From NCBI RefSeq assembly GCF_005887115.1, contig NZ_PNCJ01000016.1, positions 1 through 64,000 of the forward strand: a stretch of DNA of 64,000 bases, in the 5' to 3' direction. Positions 38,382 through 46,478 of the stretch are shown here, one piece after another. Position 1 is the first letter of the stretch. Every line of letters begins with the position of its first letter. The position numbers and the translations under genes were made by a program. The notes under the pieces are model-generated. The model was not told where the DNA came from. It ran no database searches and worked only from the letters and a program-made list of their open reading frames with translations. This DNA comes from Pseudoalteromonas rubra. GTDB taxonomy: Bacteria; Pseudomonadota; Gammaproteobacteria; Enterobacterales; Alteromonadaceae.

Positions 38382-39454
38382 GTGAGCCTGCCCAGTCACA
38401 TCGCGGACGACGGATCCATGTTGAAGCGGCCCCCGAGGCGCCACAATCAACGACAGCTCCACAGGCCGAACAACAGGCGCGGCGCGTTGAACAAGGCGCA
38501 GAGCAGGCTGATATGAGCAAGTCTGATGGGCGTGAGCAAGCGCTTGATACTGAGTTGCAAGCGATCCCCTTGGAGCCTGTTGTACAACCGGCCCAATCTG
38601 GGCTGACCTGGCGTAAGTTATTGCTGCTGGGCCTGGCTGTTCTGATCCCGGTAGAAATGACCTTGACATTGCTCGATGCACTTAACCGCAGCTGGGTTTT
38701 GGCCGGATTATATGGACTGGTGATTGTCAGCGCACTGGTTGTGCTGGCTAAGTTCGGCTGGTCTGAAGTCCGCGCCCTTGGCAGGTTAAAAAAGCTCGAG
38801 CAGCAACGCGTCGGGGCACAAAGGTTGTTGAGCAGCAACCAAATTGGAGAGGCACAAACCTGGTTAAAGCCACTTCTGAAGCAACACGACCAGCAGCAGG
38901 TCAGCCAGTTTATGGCCACTATACAGCCTCATTTTACTGATAGGGAAGTACTGGCACTGTACGACAAAACCTTACTTCAGGATGTAGATGAGCGTGCCCG
39001 GACACTCATTGCGCAATTTGCCAGTACATCTGCCTTGATGGTGGCGATAAGCCCGATGGCCATTACAGATATGCTGGCCGTGTTGTGGAGAGGCGTTGTT
39101 TTAATAGAGAAGATCAGCCAGTTATACGGAATTAAACTGGGTTATCGCAGCCGCATTGAACTTTACCGTTTGCTGCTCAAGCAGATCATCTTTGTCGGGG
39201 CCAGTGAATTACTGAGCGATCTGGCAGCCACCAGCCTGGGTGCCGAATTGTTGGGTAAACTGTCAGCGCGTTCTGCGCAGGGGCTCAGTGCTGGCGTTTT
39301 CACCGCTCGACTGGGATACAAAGCCATGGCCTTATGTCGACCTATTCCCGCCAGTGCGCCTGCTTCTGGCTACTTATCACAGACGGCACGTAAACTGGCG
39401 AACCTGTTAATCCGTCAGTCTACTGACAGGTCCGATGAGAAAGCTAGAAGGTAG
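38378..39454 (+). CDS. ycjF: YcjF-family (DUF697) inner-membrane protein
   Basis: 358 residues. A long Gln/Ala-rich, probably disordered N-terminal cytoplasmic tail (1-75) is followed by two close membrane helices (about 78-98 and 105-127). Next comes a coiled segment and then the DUF697 region (TSALMVAISPMAITDMLAVLWRGVVLIEKISQLYGIKLGYRSRIELYRLLLKQI). It follows ycjX with an ATGA overlap, as in other psp loci, and is likely the last gene of the unit. No biochemical role is established that I know of. Confidence 0.92.
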   Translation: MSEPAQSHRGRRIHVEAAPEAPQSTTAPQAEQQARRVEQGAEQADMSKSDGREQALDTELQAIPLEPVVQPAQSGLTWRKLLLLGLAVLIPVEMTLTLLDALNRSWVLAGLYGLVIVSALVVLAKFGWSEVRALGRLKKLEQQRVGAQRLLSSNQIGEAQTWLKPLLKQHDQQQVSQFMATIQPHFTDREVLALYDKTLLQDVDERARTLIAQFASTSALMVAISPMAITDMLAVLWRGVVLIEKISQLYGIKLGYRSRIELYRLLLKQIIFVGASELLSDLAATSLGAELLGKLSARSAQGLSAGVFTARLGYKAMALCRPIPASAPASGYLSQTARKLANLLIRQSTDRSDEKARR

Positions 39455-39624
39455 CGTGTAAATACTTACTTTTGTTTTTGCTCCTGAATCGTCTGAGTTT
39501 TGACTTATATCCTTCTGCCCTTTGACAACTTATGTGTACACTCGGGTTAATTTAACCGGCCCGGGTTAGCCATCTGCGCGTCCGGCACGCTTGTACATTG
39601 CGGTGTCTTGGAATATCTAATTGG

Positions 39625-39638
39625 TATTCGTCCGAATA
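39625..39638. promoter_or_regulatory. Palindromic operator candidate before the methionine gamma-lyase gene
   Basis: TATTCG and CGAATA flank a 2-bp centre as a perfect 14-bp inverted repeat, ending 17 bp before the ATG. It could be a repressor site or a translation-blocking hairpin at the ribosome site. Confidence 0.45.
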
Positions 39639-39655
39639 ACAAAAATAGGCAAGCA

Positions 39656-40834
39656 ATGAAGAAGTTACATGATCAGACCAATTGTATTCATGGTCCACAC
39701 CACTTTGATGATCCACATGGTGCCCTGACAGCACCTCTGTATCAGAGTTCGACGTTTAAGTTTAAGGATGCGGCGCAAGGCGCTGCGCGTTTTGCTGGAG
39801 AAGAAGCCGGCTATATTTATACCCGCCTTGGCAACCCGACCACCCGTGAGTTGGAAGAAAAGCTGGCGCAGCTCGAAGAAATGGAAGATGCTGCCGCTAC
39901 GGCGACAGGCATGGGTGCAGTATCTGCCTCCGTGCTGAGTTTTTTACAGCAGGGCGATCATTTAATAGCTTCTAAAGCCCTGTATGGGTGTAGCTTTGCT
40001 TTGTTTGCACATATGTTACCTAAGTTCGGCATTGAGGTGACTTTTGTCGACATGACGGACCCGCAAGCACTGGCCGATGCGCTGCAGCCTAACAGTAAGA
40101 TGTTGTTTGCCGAAACACCGATCAACCCTAATATGACGGTACTGGATTTAGCCATGCTGGGACAGTTTGCTCAGCAACACAAGTTGATCAGCGTGGTCGA
40201 CAACACCTTTATGACCCCCTTACTGCAAAAGCCCAAACACTTTGGTATCGATATCGTGATCCACAGTGCGACCAAGTACCTCAATGGCCATGGTGACGTC
40301 GTAGCCGGTATTGTCTGTGGCAGTGCTGAACATATAGAAACAATCAAGCTCACCGTACTAAAAGACATCGGCGCAACTATCAGCCCACACGATGCCTGGC
40401 TTATCAACCGAGGTCTTAAAACCTTACATGTGCGCGTTGCAAGGCACTGTGAAAATGCGCAGAAGGTGGCCGAGTTTCTCGATAATCATCCTAAGGTCGA
40501 CACCGTTTACTACCCTGGTTTGCCATCTCACCCTGGCTACCGTTTCCTCGGAGAGCAGATGAAAGGCGCCGGTGGTGTGATTGCATTCGAAATTAAAGGC
40601 GGGGTCAGTGAAGGCGAAAAGTTCATTAATGCGACTGAGCTGTGCACCCTGGCAGTAAGTTTGGGCGATCCAGAAACACTGATCCAGCATCCGGCATCTA
40701 TGACACATTCGCCTTATACGCCTGAAGAGCGTCAGGCAGCCGGGATCTCGGATGGCCTGATCCGTATATCCGTTGGGCTTGAGGCCGTCGAAGATATCAT
40801 CGAAGACCTGGATAAAGCGTTTTTGTGTATTTAA
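39656..40834 (+). CDS. Methionine gamma-lyase (PLP-dependent Cys/Met metabolism family)
   Basis: 392 residues from the ATG at 39656; an in-frame extension upstream lacks a ribosome site. Methionine gamma-lyase cleaves L-methionine to methanethiol, ammonia and 2-oxobutyrate. The PLP lysine is in IHSATKYLNGHGDV (about residue 205), and YxR (YIYTRLGNPT) contacts the cofactor phosphate. YGCSFALF carries the cysteine characteristic of gamma-lyases of this subgroup (Cys116 in Pseudomonas putida), which separates it from cystathionine gamma-synthases. It is a stand-alone gene before phhA; a methanethiol link to marine sulfur cycling is inference. Confidence 0.88.
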   Translation: MKKLHDQTNCIHGPHHFDDPHGALTAPLYQSSTFKFKDAAQGAARFAGEEAGYIYTRLGNPTTRELEEKLAQLEEMEDAAATATGMGAVSASVLSFLQQGDHLIASKALYGCSFALFAHMLPKFGIEVTFVDMTDPQALADALQPNSKMLFAETPINPNMTVLDLAMLGQFAQQHKLISVVDNTFMTPLLQKPKHFGIDIVIHSATKYLNGHGDVVAGIVCGSAEHIETIKLTVLKDIGATISPHDAWLINRGLKTLHVRVARHCENAQKVAEFLDNHPKVDTVYYPGLPSHPGYRFLGEQMKGAGGVIAFEIKGGVSEGEKFINATELCTLAVSLGDPETLIQHPASMTHSPYTPEERQAAGISDGLIRISVGLEAVEDIIEDLDKAFLCI

Positions 40835-40843
40835 ATGTTTACA
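40826..40843. promoter_or_regulatory. TyrR/PhhR-like box, distal
   Basis: TGTATT-N6-TTTACA matches 10 of 12 positions of the TyrR consensus TGTAAA-N6-TTTACA. It overlaps the stop of the lyase gene, about 205 bp before phhA. Confidence 0.45.
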
Positions 40844-40899
40844 CTGAGTGTCCGTGTAAGGCTTTATTTATATAGGGTGTGTTATTTAGTGGTCAATGG

Positions 40900-40917
40900 T
40901 GTAAATCATGTTGTACA
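40900..40917. promoter_or_regulatory. TyrR/PhhR-like box, proximal
   Basis: TGTAAA-N6-TGTACA matches 11 of 12 positions of the TyrR/PhhR consensus, about 130 bp before the phhA start and 74 bp after the distal box. PhhR is the known TyrR-type activator of phhA in pseudomonads. Confidence 0.6.
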
Positions 40918-40932
40918 AAATTGACCTTTCTG

Positions 40933-40955
40933 GCCAGGCCGATTTCAGGCCTGGC
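40933..40955. terminator. GC-rich hairpin between the lyase gene and phhA
   Basis: GCCAGGCC (40933-40940) pairs perfectly with GGCCTGGC (40948-40955) around a 7-nt loop. It is followed by a short AT-rich stretch rather than a clean T-run. It may end the lyase transcript or fold in the phhA leader. Confidence 0.45.
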
Positions 40956-41047
40956 TATTAAACTTTTCCTCACTTTTACATAGTATCCGGATAACACTTT
41001 GACGCGTTGTTTTTGTTCAAATGCGACGCATTACCAAGAAGGTTACT

Positions 41048-41845
41048 ATGGCTAAATCGAGTAAATACACGTCTAAACAGCCCAACGAGCAGGGCCTGAT
41101 CGAATGGACAGAAGAAGAAAATCAGATCTGGTCTGAACTGGTTGCCAGACAGCTTGAGTGCATCAAAGGCAAAGCGTGTGATGAATATCTCGAAGGCCTG
41201 CAAAAAATCAATTTACCCCACGACCGTATCCCGCAGCTACACGAGCTGAATGAGGTACTGGAGCGTGAAACGGGCTGGCAGGTCGCGCCAGTACCGGCAC
41301 TAATCGATTTTGATGAGTTTTTCCGCCTGCTGGCTAACAAGCAGTTCCCGGTTGCGACTTTTATCCGCAGTCGCGAGGAATTTGATTACCTGCAGGAGCC
41401 GGATATCTTCCACGAAATATTTGGTCACTGTGCGATGCTGACCAACCCTGCATTTGCGGAGTTTACGCACAAGTACGGTCAACTGGGCTATGCCGCAGAG
41501 AAAAAAGACCGCGTATACCTGGCCCGTTTGTACTGGTTTACCGTTGAGTTTGGCTTGATGCAAACCAAAGACGGCCTGCGCATTTATGGCGGCGGGATCT
41601 TATCAAGCCCGGGTGAAACTCAGTACGTTTACAGTGGTGAGCCAGAGATCAACCCGTTAGAAGTACTTGATGTGCTTCGCACACCGTATCGAATTGATAT
41701 TATGCAGCCTTTGTACTACACCATTAACGCCATTGACGATTTGTTTGATATCTCACAAATGGATATTATGGCGCAGGTACGTAAGGCCAAAGAACTGGGT
41801 CTGTTTGAGCCTAAGTTCCCACCTAAAAACAAACTAGCAAGTTAA
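41048..41845 (+). CDS. phhA: Phenylalanine 4-monooxygenase
   Basis: 265 residues from the ATG at 41048, chosen for the AAGAAGG ribosome site 5 bp upstream; an upstream in-frame ATG has none. Converts phenylalanine to tyrosine using Fe(II), O2 and tetrahydropterin. The iron ligands are the two His in [13 protein letters not shown] (about residues 123-135) and the Glu in [10 protein letters not shown] (about 168). As in other bacterial enzymes there is no regulatory ACT domain. It is followed 10 bp later by phhB, which regenerates the pterin cofactor. Confidence 0.97.
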   Translation: MAKSSKYTSKQPNEQGLIEWTEEENQIWSELVARQLECIKGKACDEYLEGLQKINLPHDRIPQLHELNEVLERETGWQVAPVPALIDFDEFFRLLANKQFPVATFIRSREEFDYLQEPDIFHEIFGHCAMLTNPAFAEFTHKYGQLGYAAEKKDRVYLARLYWFTVEFGLMQTKDGLRIYGGGILSSPGETQYVYSGEPEINPLEVLDVLRTPYRIDIMQPLYYTINAIDDLFDISQMDIMAQVRKAKELGLFEPKFPPKNKLAS

Positions 41846-41855
41846 GGATTTATTG

Positions 41856-42200
41856 ATGTCTGATTTAAGTGCACAAAAATGTGAAGCGTGTCGTGCGGAT
41901 GCGCCTAAAGTGTCAGATGCCGAATTAGCTGAACTGATCAAGCTGATCCCGGATTGGGTGCCAGAAGTACGTGACGGTATTATGCAGCTTGAGCGTGTTT
42001 ATAAGTTTAAAAACTTTAAGCAAGCCATTGCATTCACCAATAAAGTGGGCGACATGGCAGAAGATGAAGGCCACCACCCGGGTCTGTTGACCGAGTGGGG
42101 CAAAGTGACAGTAACCTGGTGGAGCCACTCTATCAAAGGCCTGCACAAAAATGACTTTATCTGCGCGGCGAAAACAGACGAGATCTTTGCCGCACTGTAA
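41856..42200 (+). CDS. phhB: Pterin-4a-carbinolamine dehydratase
   Basis: 114 residues from the ATG at 41856. Dehydrates 4a-hydroxytetrahydropterin released by PhhA so that the cofactor can be recycled. The active-site signature [40 protein letters not shown], with paired histidines and the distal His, is intact. Co-transcribed with phhA; a strong terminator follows. Confidence 0.97.
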   Translation: MSDLSAQKCEACRADAPKVSDAELAELIKLIPDWVPEVRDGIMQLERVYKFKNFKQAIAFTNKVGDMAEDEGHHPGLLTEWGKVTVTWWSHSIKGLHKNDFICAAKTDEIFAAL

Positions 42201-42214
42201 GAGCAAGTTAAATT

Positions 42215-42242
42215 AAAAAAAGGCGCATCAGCGCCTTTTTTA
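42215..42242 (+). terminator. Terminator after phhB
   Basis: AAAAAAGGCGC/GCGCCTTTTTT with an ATCA loop. T-rich on both strands, it could also act on the leftward barA transcript, whose stop is 47 bp away. Confidence 0.88.
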
Positions 42243-42288
42243 ATGCCTGTAGGATTGTTGAACCATACGAACACCCTCTTTACGTTCG

Positions 42289-45066
42289 CTAATGCGTAAG
42301 CGCTGGTCCCGATACGACTTGTGAATCTCGCTCTAAATGTTGCAGCTCATCAATTAATTCGAGCAACTCCGGCTCAATATAATCAAAGTCACGGGATTGT
42401 TTTAAAGCCGTTTCCAGCGTTTCGGCCAGGTTTTTGAGCGTCGGCACACCGGTATAACAGCAGGCGCCATGAAACTTGTGGATCACCGTCAGCAGCGTTT
42501 GGGTATCTTCCTGTTGCGCCGACTCATTCAGCTGGCTGAGGGTTTCGGGAACGCTTTGCAACAACATATCTAACATCTCCAGGGCTAGCTCTGGCTTATT
42601 GCCTGCGCGTTGCAGCGCAAGTTCCCAATCCAGTAAGTGGCTTTCAAATGGGGCAATGCTGGCGACCTGAGGCTGTTGTGCTTTTTGTTTCTCCGGCGGT
42701 AATGACGGACTGTAGTCGCAAATAATCTGGCGTAGCATGTCTTCATCTATGGGTTTCGTCATATAGCCGTTGAAGCCATCTTTGATCAATTGCTCCTTCT
42801 CGCCTGTCAGTGCGTGAGCTGTGACCGCAATGATTGGGGTATCGTCATTTAAGGAAGACTCTTTAATCATTCTACATGCGGTGATGCCATCCATAATCGG
42901 CATCTGAATATCCATAAAGATCAGGTCATACTTTTGCGATTTACATAAGCTAACGGCTTGTGCACCATTGTGTGCAGTATCAATGGTATCGACCTGCTCT
43001 TCAAGCAATGTATAAAGCAGCTTTAAATTGGCATCATTATCATCGGCTATCAGCACTTTGAGTGGCAGATGTGCTAAGTCTGTGTCGTCAATCGAGACAC
43101 TTGGGTGATCTAAACGGTAAGGCGCCGCCAGCATATCGCACAGTTTACGGTGGTGCATAGGTTTGCTAATACAGGCATCGGCCCCGCTACCAATCAAGGA
43201 TTCGCGCATATTATGAGAGATGGTATTAACCATCAGATACAGGTAGTCTGCCATTTCTCTGGCTTGGGTAATATAGGCCTTAACCGTTTGCATATCGTCT
43301 ACGGTTGCCATGTTACCGATCAGACAGATGTCGTACTTAAACTCCTGATCCAGAGCTTCGAAGAATGCTTCTTCGTTCTTACAGCAAGTTACCTGCATAG
43401 CCCAATCTTCCAGCTGAGCCTGAACCGCATTACGGGTGTGCTCTTGCGGCTCAAAGTAAAGTACGCGCTTGTTTTCCAGGGGTTTGGTAGGCAGGTCGTC
43501 GTCAAACAAGCGGCTTGGCAGATTAAAAATAGCATTAAAGGTAAAACACGAACCATTACCCGGCGCAGAGTTTAGCGTAATGCGGCCACTCATGGCTTCC
43601 ACGATATGCTTGGTGATGATCAAACCCAGACCTGTACCACCAAACTTACGGGTTATGCTGGAATCAGCCTGAGCAAACGGGGTAAACAGGGTGTCCTGCT
43701 TTTCCTGTGCAATGCCCAGTCCGGTATCACTGACTGAAATAAGCAGTGATGTCTGACTATCACCTTTTAATCTGTGGCTGATATCGACTTTAACCGAGCC
43801 CTTTTCGGTGAACTTGATGGCGTTACTGATCAGGTTGATCAGCACTTGTTTAAAGCGGGTGGGGTCGCCAACCAGGTTATCCGGTACCTGACGATTAATA
43901 GCAATCGACAGCTCAAGTTGCTTCTCATAAGCACTCGGAGCAAGCAGAGTCATCACTTCATTTACCGCATCCCTGAGTTGGAACTGAATACTCTCAAGTT
44001 CCATGGCACCGGCTTCCAGTTTGGAGAAATCCAGTATGTCACTGATGATGGTCAGTAAGCTGTTGGCCGATAATTCAATGGTATCCAGATAATCTTTTTG
44101 GTGCTTGTTAAGGGGCGTTTTATAGAGCTGTCGGGTGAAACCAATGACGCCATTTAGCGGTGTTCTTAATTCATGACTCATTTTGGCAAGGAAGTCTGAC
44201 TTAACCCGGTTGGCGACCTGGGCTTCTTTTTTGGCGATATTAAGCTGAATGTTCTGGGTTTCGTATTGTTCAAGGGTTTCACGGTAGTCGCAGGTGGCCT
44301 GATCTATGTGCTTTTGCATTTCGTCGCGTTGCAACACCATTTTTTTACTAATGGTGATCAGCCCCTCTCGGAGTAAGTCAAACTCCCCTTGCATGGGCTG
44401 ATCTACGCCAATTTTGGTTTTGCCCTCGAGCAGTTTATCTGTAGCCAGTAACAGGTGAGACAGGGGAGTAGAGAACATGCGACTGAGTCGGGTCGAAACA
44501 AAGGCACTGAGCAACAATGCCACCATAATAATTGCACCACTGAACAGCAGGGCTTGTTGCTGTCCAATGATTGCCTGATCTTTGCTGAGCTCAATCATAA
44601 GTACTGCGGTGGTGCGGGTATGGGCATTTTGCCAGTCAGCGGCAGGTTGCTGCTGTAGCTTAACTGGCGCAAAAATGATGTATCTGTCGAGATACTGCAC
44701 GATTTCTGTGGCGTGTAACTCTGTTACGTTGCCGCGATAATGCAGTTGGTCAAAATCGTTGTGATAATTGCTGGTCAGCAGCAGTTGATTATCTTCATTG
44801 AACAGCGCGATGCTATTGACGAAGTTGCCATGTTGATTGTGGGTGGTGGTGATCACCCGGTGCAACCTGGCTTTATCTCGTTCTGCCAGGGGCTGCTCCA
44901 CCGTCATTGCCAGGGTGTTGGCCAGGCTGGTGCCTTGTTGCTTGAGGATTTGTTCAAGCTCAACGTAGCGATTTATAGTAAAATAGCCGCCAAGTACCAA
45001 GCCGATTAACACCGTTGGGATCAGGGTCAACACTAATACGCTGTCGCGCAAACTCAATTTAGACAT
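42289..45066 (-). CDS. barA: Tripartite hybrid sensor kinase BarA
   Basis: A 925-residue inner-membrane phosphorelay kinase; BarA phosphorylates UvrY, which drives the CsrB/C RNAs. TM1 (about 10-30), a periplasmic sensor, TM2 (about 172-190) and HAMP (about 190-245) precede HisKA with His298 (KMSHELRTPLNG). These are followed by HATPase_c (SNAIKFTEKG; DTGLGI; GTGLGL), a degenerate receiver, a true receiver (VLIADDNDANLK, phospho-Asp in DLIFMDIQMPIMDGI) and a C-terminal HPt (IHKFHGACCYTG). Divergent from rlmD, exactly as in E. coli. Confidence 0.95.
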   Translation of the reverse strand: MSKLSLRDSVLVLTLIPTVLIGLVLGGYFTINRYVELEQILKQQGTSLANTLAMTVEQPLAERDKARLHRVITTTHNQHGNFVNSIALFNEDNQLLLTSNYHNDFDQLHYRGNVTELHATEIVQYLDRYIIFAPVKLQQQPAADWQNAHTRTTAVLMIELSKDQAIIGQQQALLFSGAIIMVALLLSAFVSTRLSRMFSTPLSHLLLATDKLLEGKTKIGVDQPMQGEFDLLREGLITISKKMVLQRDEMQKHIDQATCDYRETLEQYETQNIQLNIAKKEAQVANRVKSDFLAKMSHELRTPLNGVIGFTRQLYKTPLNKHQKDYLDTIELSANSLLTIISDILDFSKLEAGAMELESIQFQLRDAVNEVMTLLAPSAYEKQLELSIAINRQVPDNLVGDPTRFKQVLINLISNAIKFTEKGSVKVDISHRLKGDSQTSLLISVSDTGLGIAQEKQDTLFTPFAQADSSITRKFGGTGLGLIITKHIVEAMSGRITLNSAPGNGSCFTFNAIFNLPSRLFDDDLPTKPLENKRVLYFEPQEHTRNAVQAQLEDWAMQVTCCKNEEAFFEALDQEFKYDICLIGNMATVDDMQTVKAYITQAREMADYLYLMVNTISHNMRESLIGSGADACISKPMHHRKLCDMLAAPYRLDHPSVSIDDTDLAHLPLKVLIADDNDANLKLLYTLLEEQVDTIDTAHNGAQAVSLCKSQKYDLIFMDIQMPIMDGITACRMIKESSLNDDTPIIAVTAHALTGEKEQLIKDGFNGYMTKPIDEDMLRQIICDYSPSLPPEKQKAQQPQVASIAPFESHLLDWELALQRAGNKPELALEMLDMLLQSVPETLSQLNESAQQEDTQTLLTVIHKFHGACCYTGVPTLKNLAETLETALKQSRDFDYIEPELLELIDELQHLERDSQVVSGPALTH

Positions 45067-45148
45067 AAATTGGATGTAAAACAGTAAGTAGTCTGAGTCC
45101 TAGAGTATCGAGTTAACAGGTGTTTAGCAATCTTATAGGGGCGGCAAT

Positions 45149-46474
45149 ATGGCACAAATATTTCGTGCTGGAAAATCTTCTAAACAACGCAGTAAACAAG
45201 CAGAAACAGTTGAGCTGACAATCGACTCGCTGGATCATCAGGGGCGGGGCGTGTGCAGGCATCAGGGTAAAGTCGGCTTTGTGGGCGGCGCACTGGCCTC
45301 AGAGCGGGTTAAAGCACGTATCAAGGCACAAAAAAGTCGTGTTTTCGAAGCGTATACCCTGACAGTGCTTGAACCAAGTGAGGAGCGGGTTACGCCGTTT
45401 TGTGAATACTATCAGCAATGTGGCGGCTGTGCTTTACAACACCTGAATGCCAGTGCTCAGTTGGTGCACAAACAGCAGGCGGTTTCGGCCTTATTTGACA
45501 AATTCGCCAAAGTAACTGAGTTGCCCTGGCTACCACCACTGACAGGGCCTGAACGCCACTATCGCCGCGCCGGGCGCATTGCCTGCATCTATGACAAACA
45601 AAATAACCAGCTCAAACTGGGATTTCGTGCTGCCGGGTCAAAGAAGATTGTAGAAATTGATCACTGCGGGGTCATGGTCGATGTCTTTGCTGGTGGCTTT
45701 GAAGCATTACGGCAGAGTTTAAATGCGCATCCGGAGCTGCGTAGTGTCAGCCATATCCAGTTTTGTGCAGCGGATAATGGCGCATTTGTGTTGTTGCGTC
45801 ATACCCGTTCAATCAGCGCTCAGGTGAAAGCACAATTTGCAGAGCGCCTTGCTGCTCAGAACTGGGAGTTTGTCTGGGATGATGGAAAGTCGCAGCCTGA
45901 GTATGCGTTATTACCTGCCTATGAAAGTGCCGGGGTGACGTTTGAGTTTAAACTCGATAACTTTATTCAGGTTAACCGCGATATCAATGAGCAAATGCTT
46001 CACAGGGCGTTAGAGTGGCTTGAACTTACTGGCGACGAACAAGTGTTGGACCTGTTCTGTGGAATTGGCAATTTCTCTTTATTGCTGGCAAAACATGCAA
46101 ACCAAGTGGTCGCAGTCGAAGGGGTCGCAGCCTCGGTTGCAATGGCACGCCAAAATGCGCACACTAACCACATCGACACGGTTAGCTTTCATCAGTTCGA
46201 CCTCACCCAGCCACTGACTGAAGCCGACTGGCTTCACTCGTCGCTGGATGTTTTAGTGCTGGACCCTTCACGTACCGGGGCATATGAGATATTACGTCAG
46301 TTACCATTGACGCAATTTAAACAGATTTTATATGTGTCCTGCGATCCGGTGACTATGGCCAGAGATGCAGCGCTGTTACTGGAAGCTGGCTTTGTGATCG
46401 ATAAAGTGTGTTTAATGAATATGTTCCCGCACACTGGACATATAGAAACCATGGCGTTGTTTCAAAGGAGGTAG
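45149..46474 (+). CDS. rlmD: 23S rRNA (uracil-1939-C5)-methyltransferase
   Basis: A 441-residue SAM-dependent enzyme (formerly RumA) methylating U1939 of 23S rRNA. It contains an N-terminal TRAM domain (about 20-78; VELTIDSLDHQGRGVCRHQGKVGFV), the iron-sulfur cysteines (CEYYQQCGGCALQH plus a later Cys near 175), SAM motif DLFCGIGNFSLLLA (about 299-312) and the catalytic cysteine in YVSCDPVTMARD (about 396). Four bases separate it from relA. Confidence 0.97.
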   Translation: MAQIFRAGKSSKQRSKQAETVELTIDSLDHQGRGVCRHQGKVGFVGGALASERVKARIKAQKSRVFEAYTLTVLEPSEERVTPFCEYYQQCGGCALQHLNASAQLVHKQQAVSALFDKFAKVTELPWLPPLTGPERHYRRAGRIACIYDKQNNQLKLGFRAAGSKKIVEIDHCGVMVDVFAGGFEALRQSLNAHPELRSVSHIQFCAADNGAFVLLRHTRSISAQVKAQFAERLAAQNWEFVWDDGKSQPEYALLPAYESAGVTFEFKLDNFIQVNRDINEQMLHRALEWLELTGDEQVLDLFCGIGNFSLLLAKHANQVVAVEGVAASVAMARQNAHTNHIDTVSFHQFDLTQPLTEADWLHSSLDVLVLDPSRTGAYEILRQLPLTQFKQILYVSCDPVTMARDAALLLEAGFVIDKVCLMNMFPHTGHIETMALFQRR

Positions 46475-46478
46475 TCAT

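Noticed and set aside
38212..38919. 235-codon minus-strand frame across the ycjX/ycjF junction
   Set aside because: Antisense to two well-supported genes, low-complexity composition, no ribosome site.
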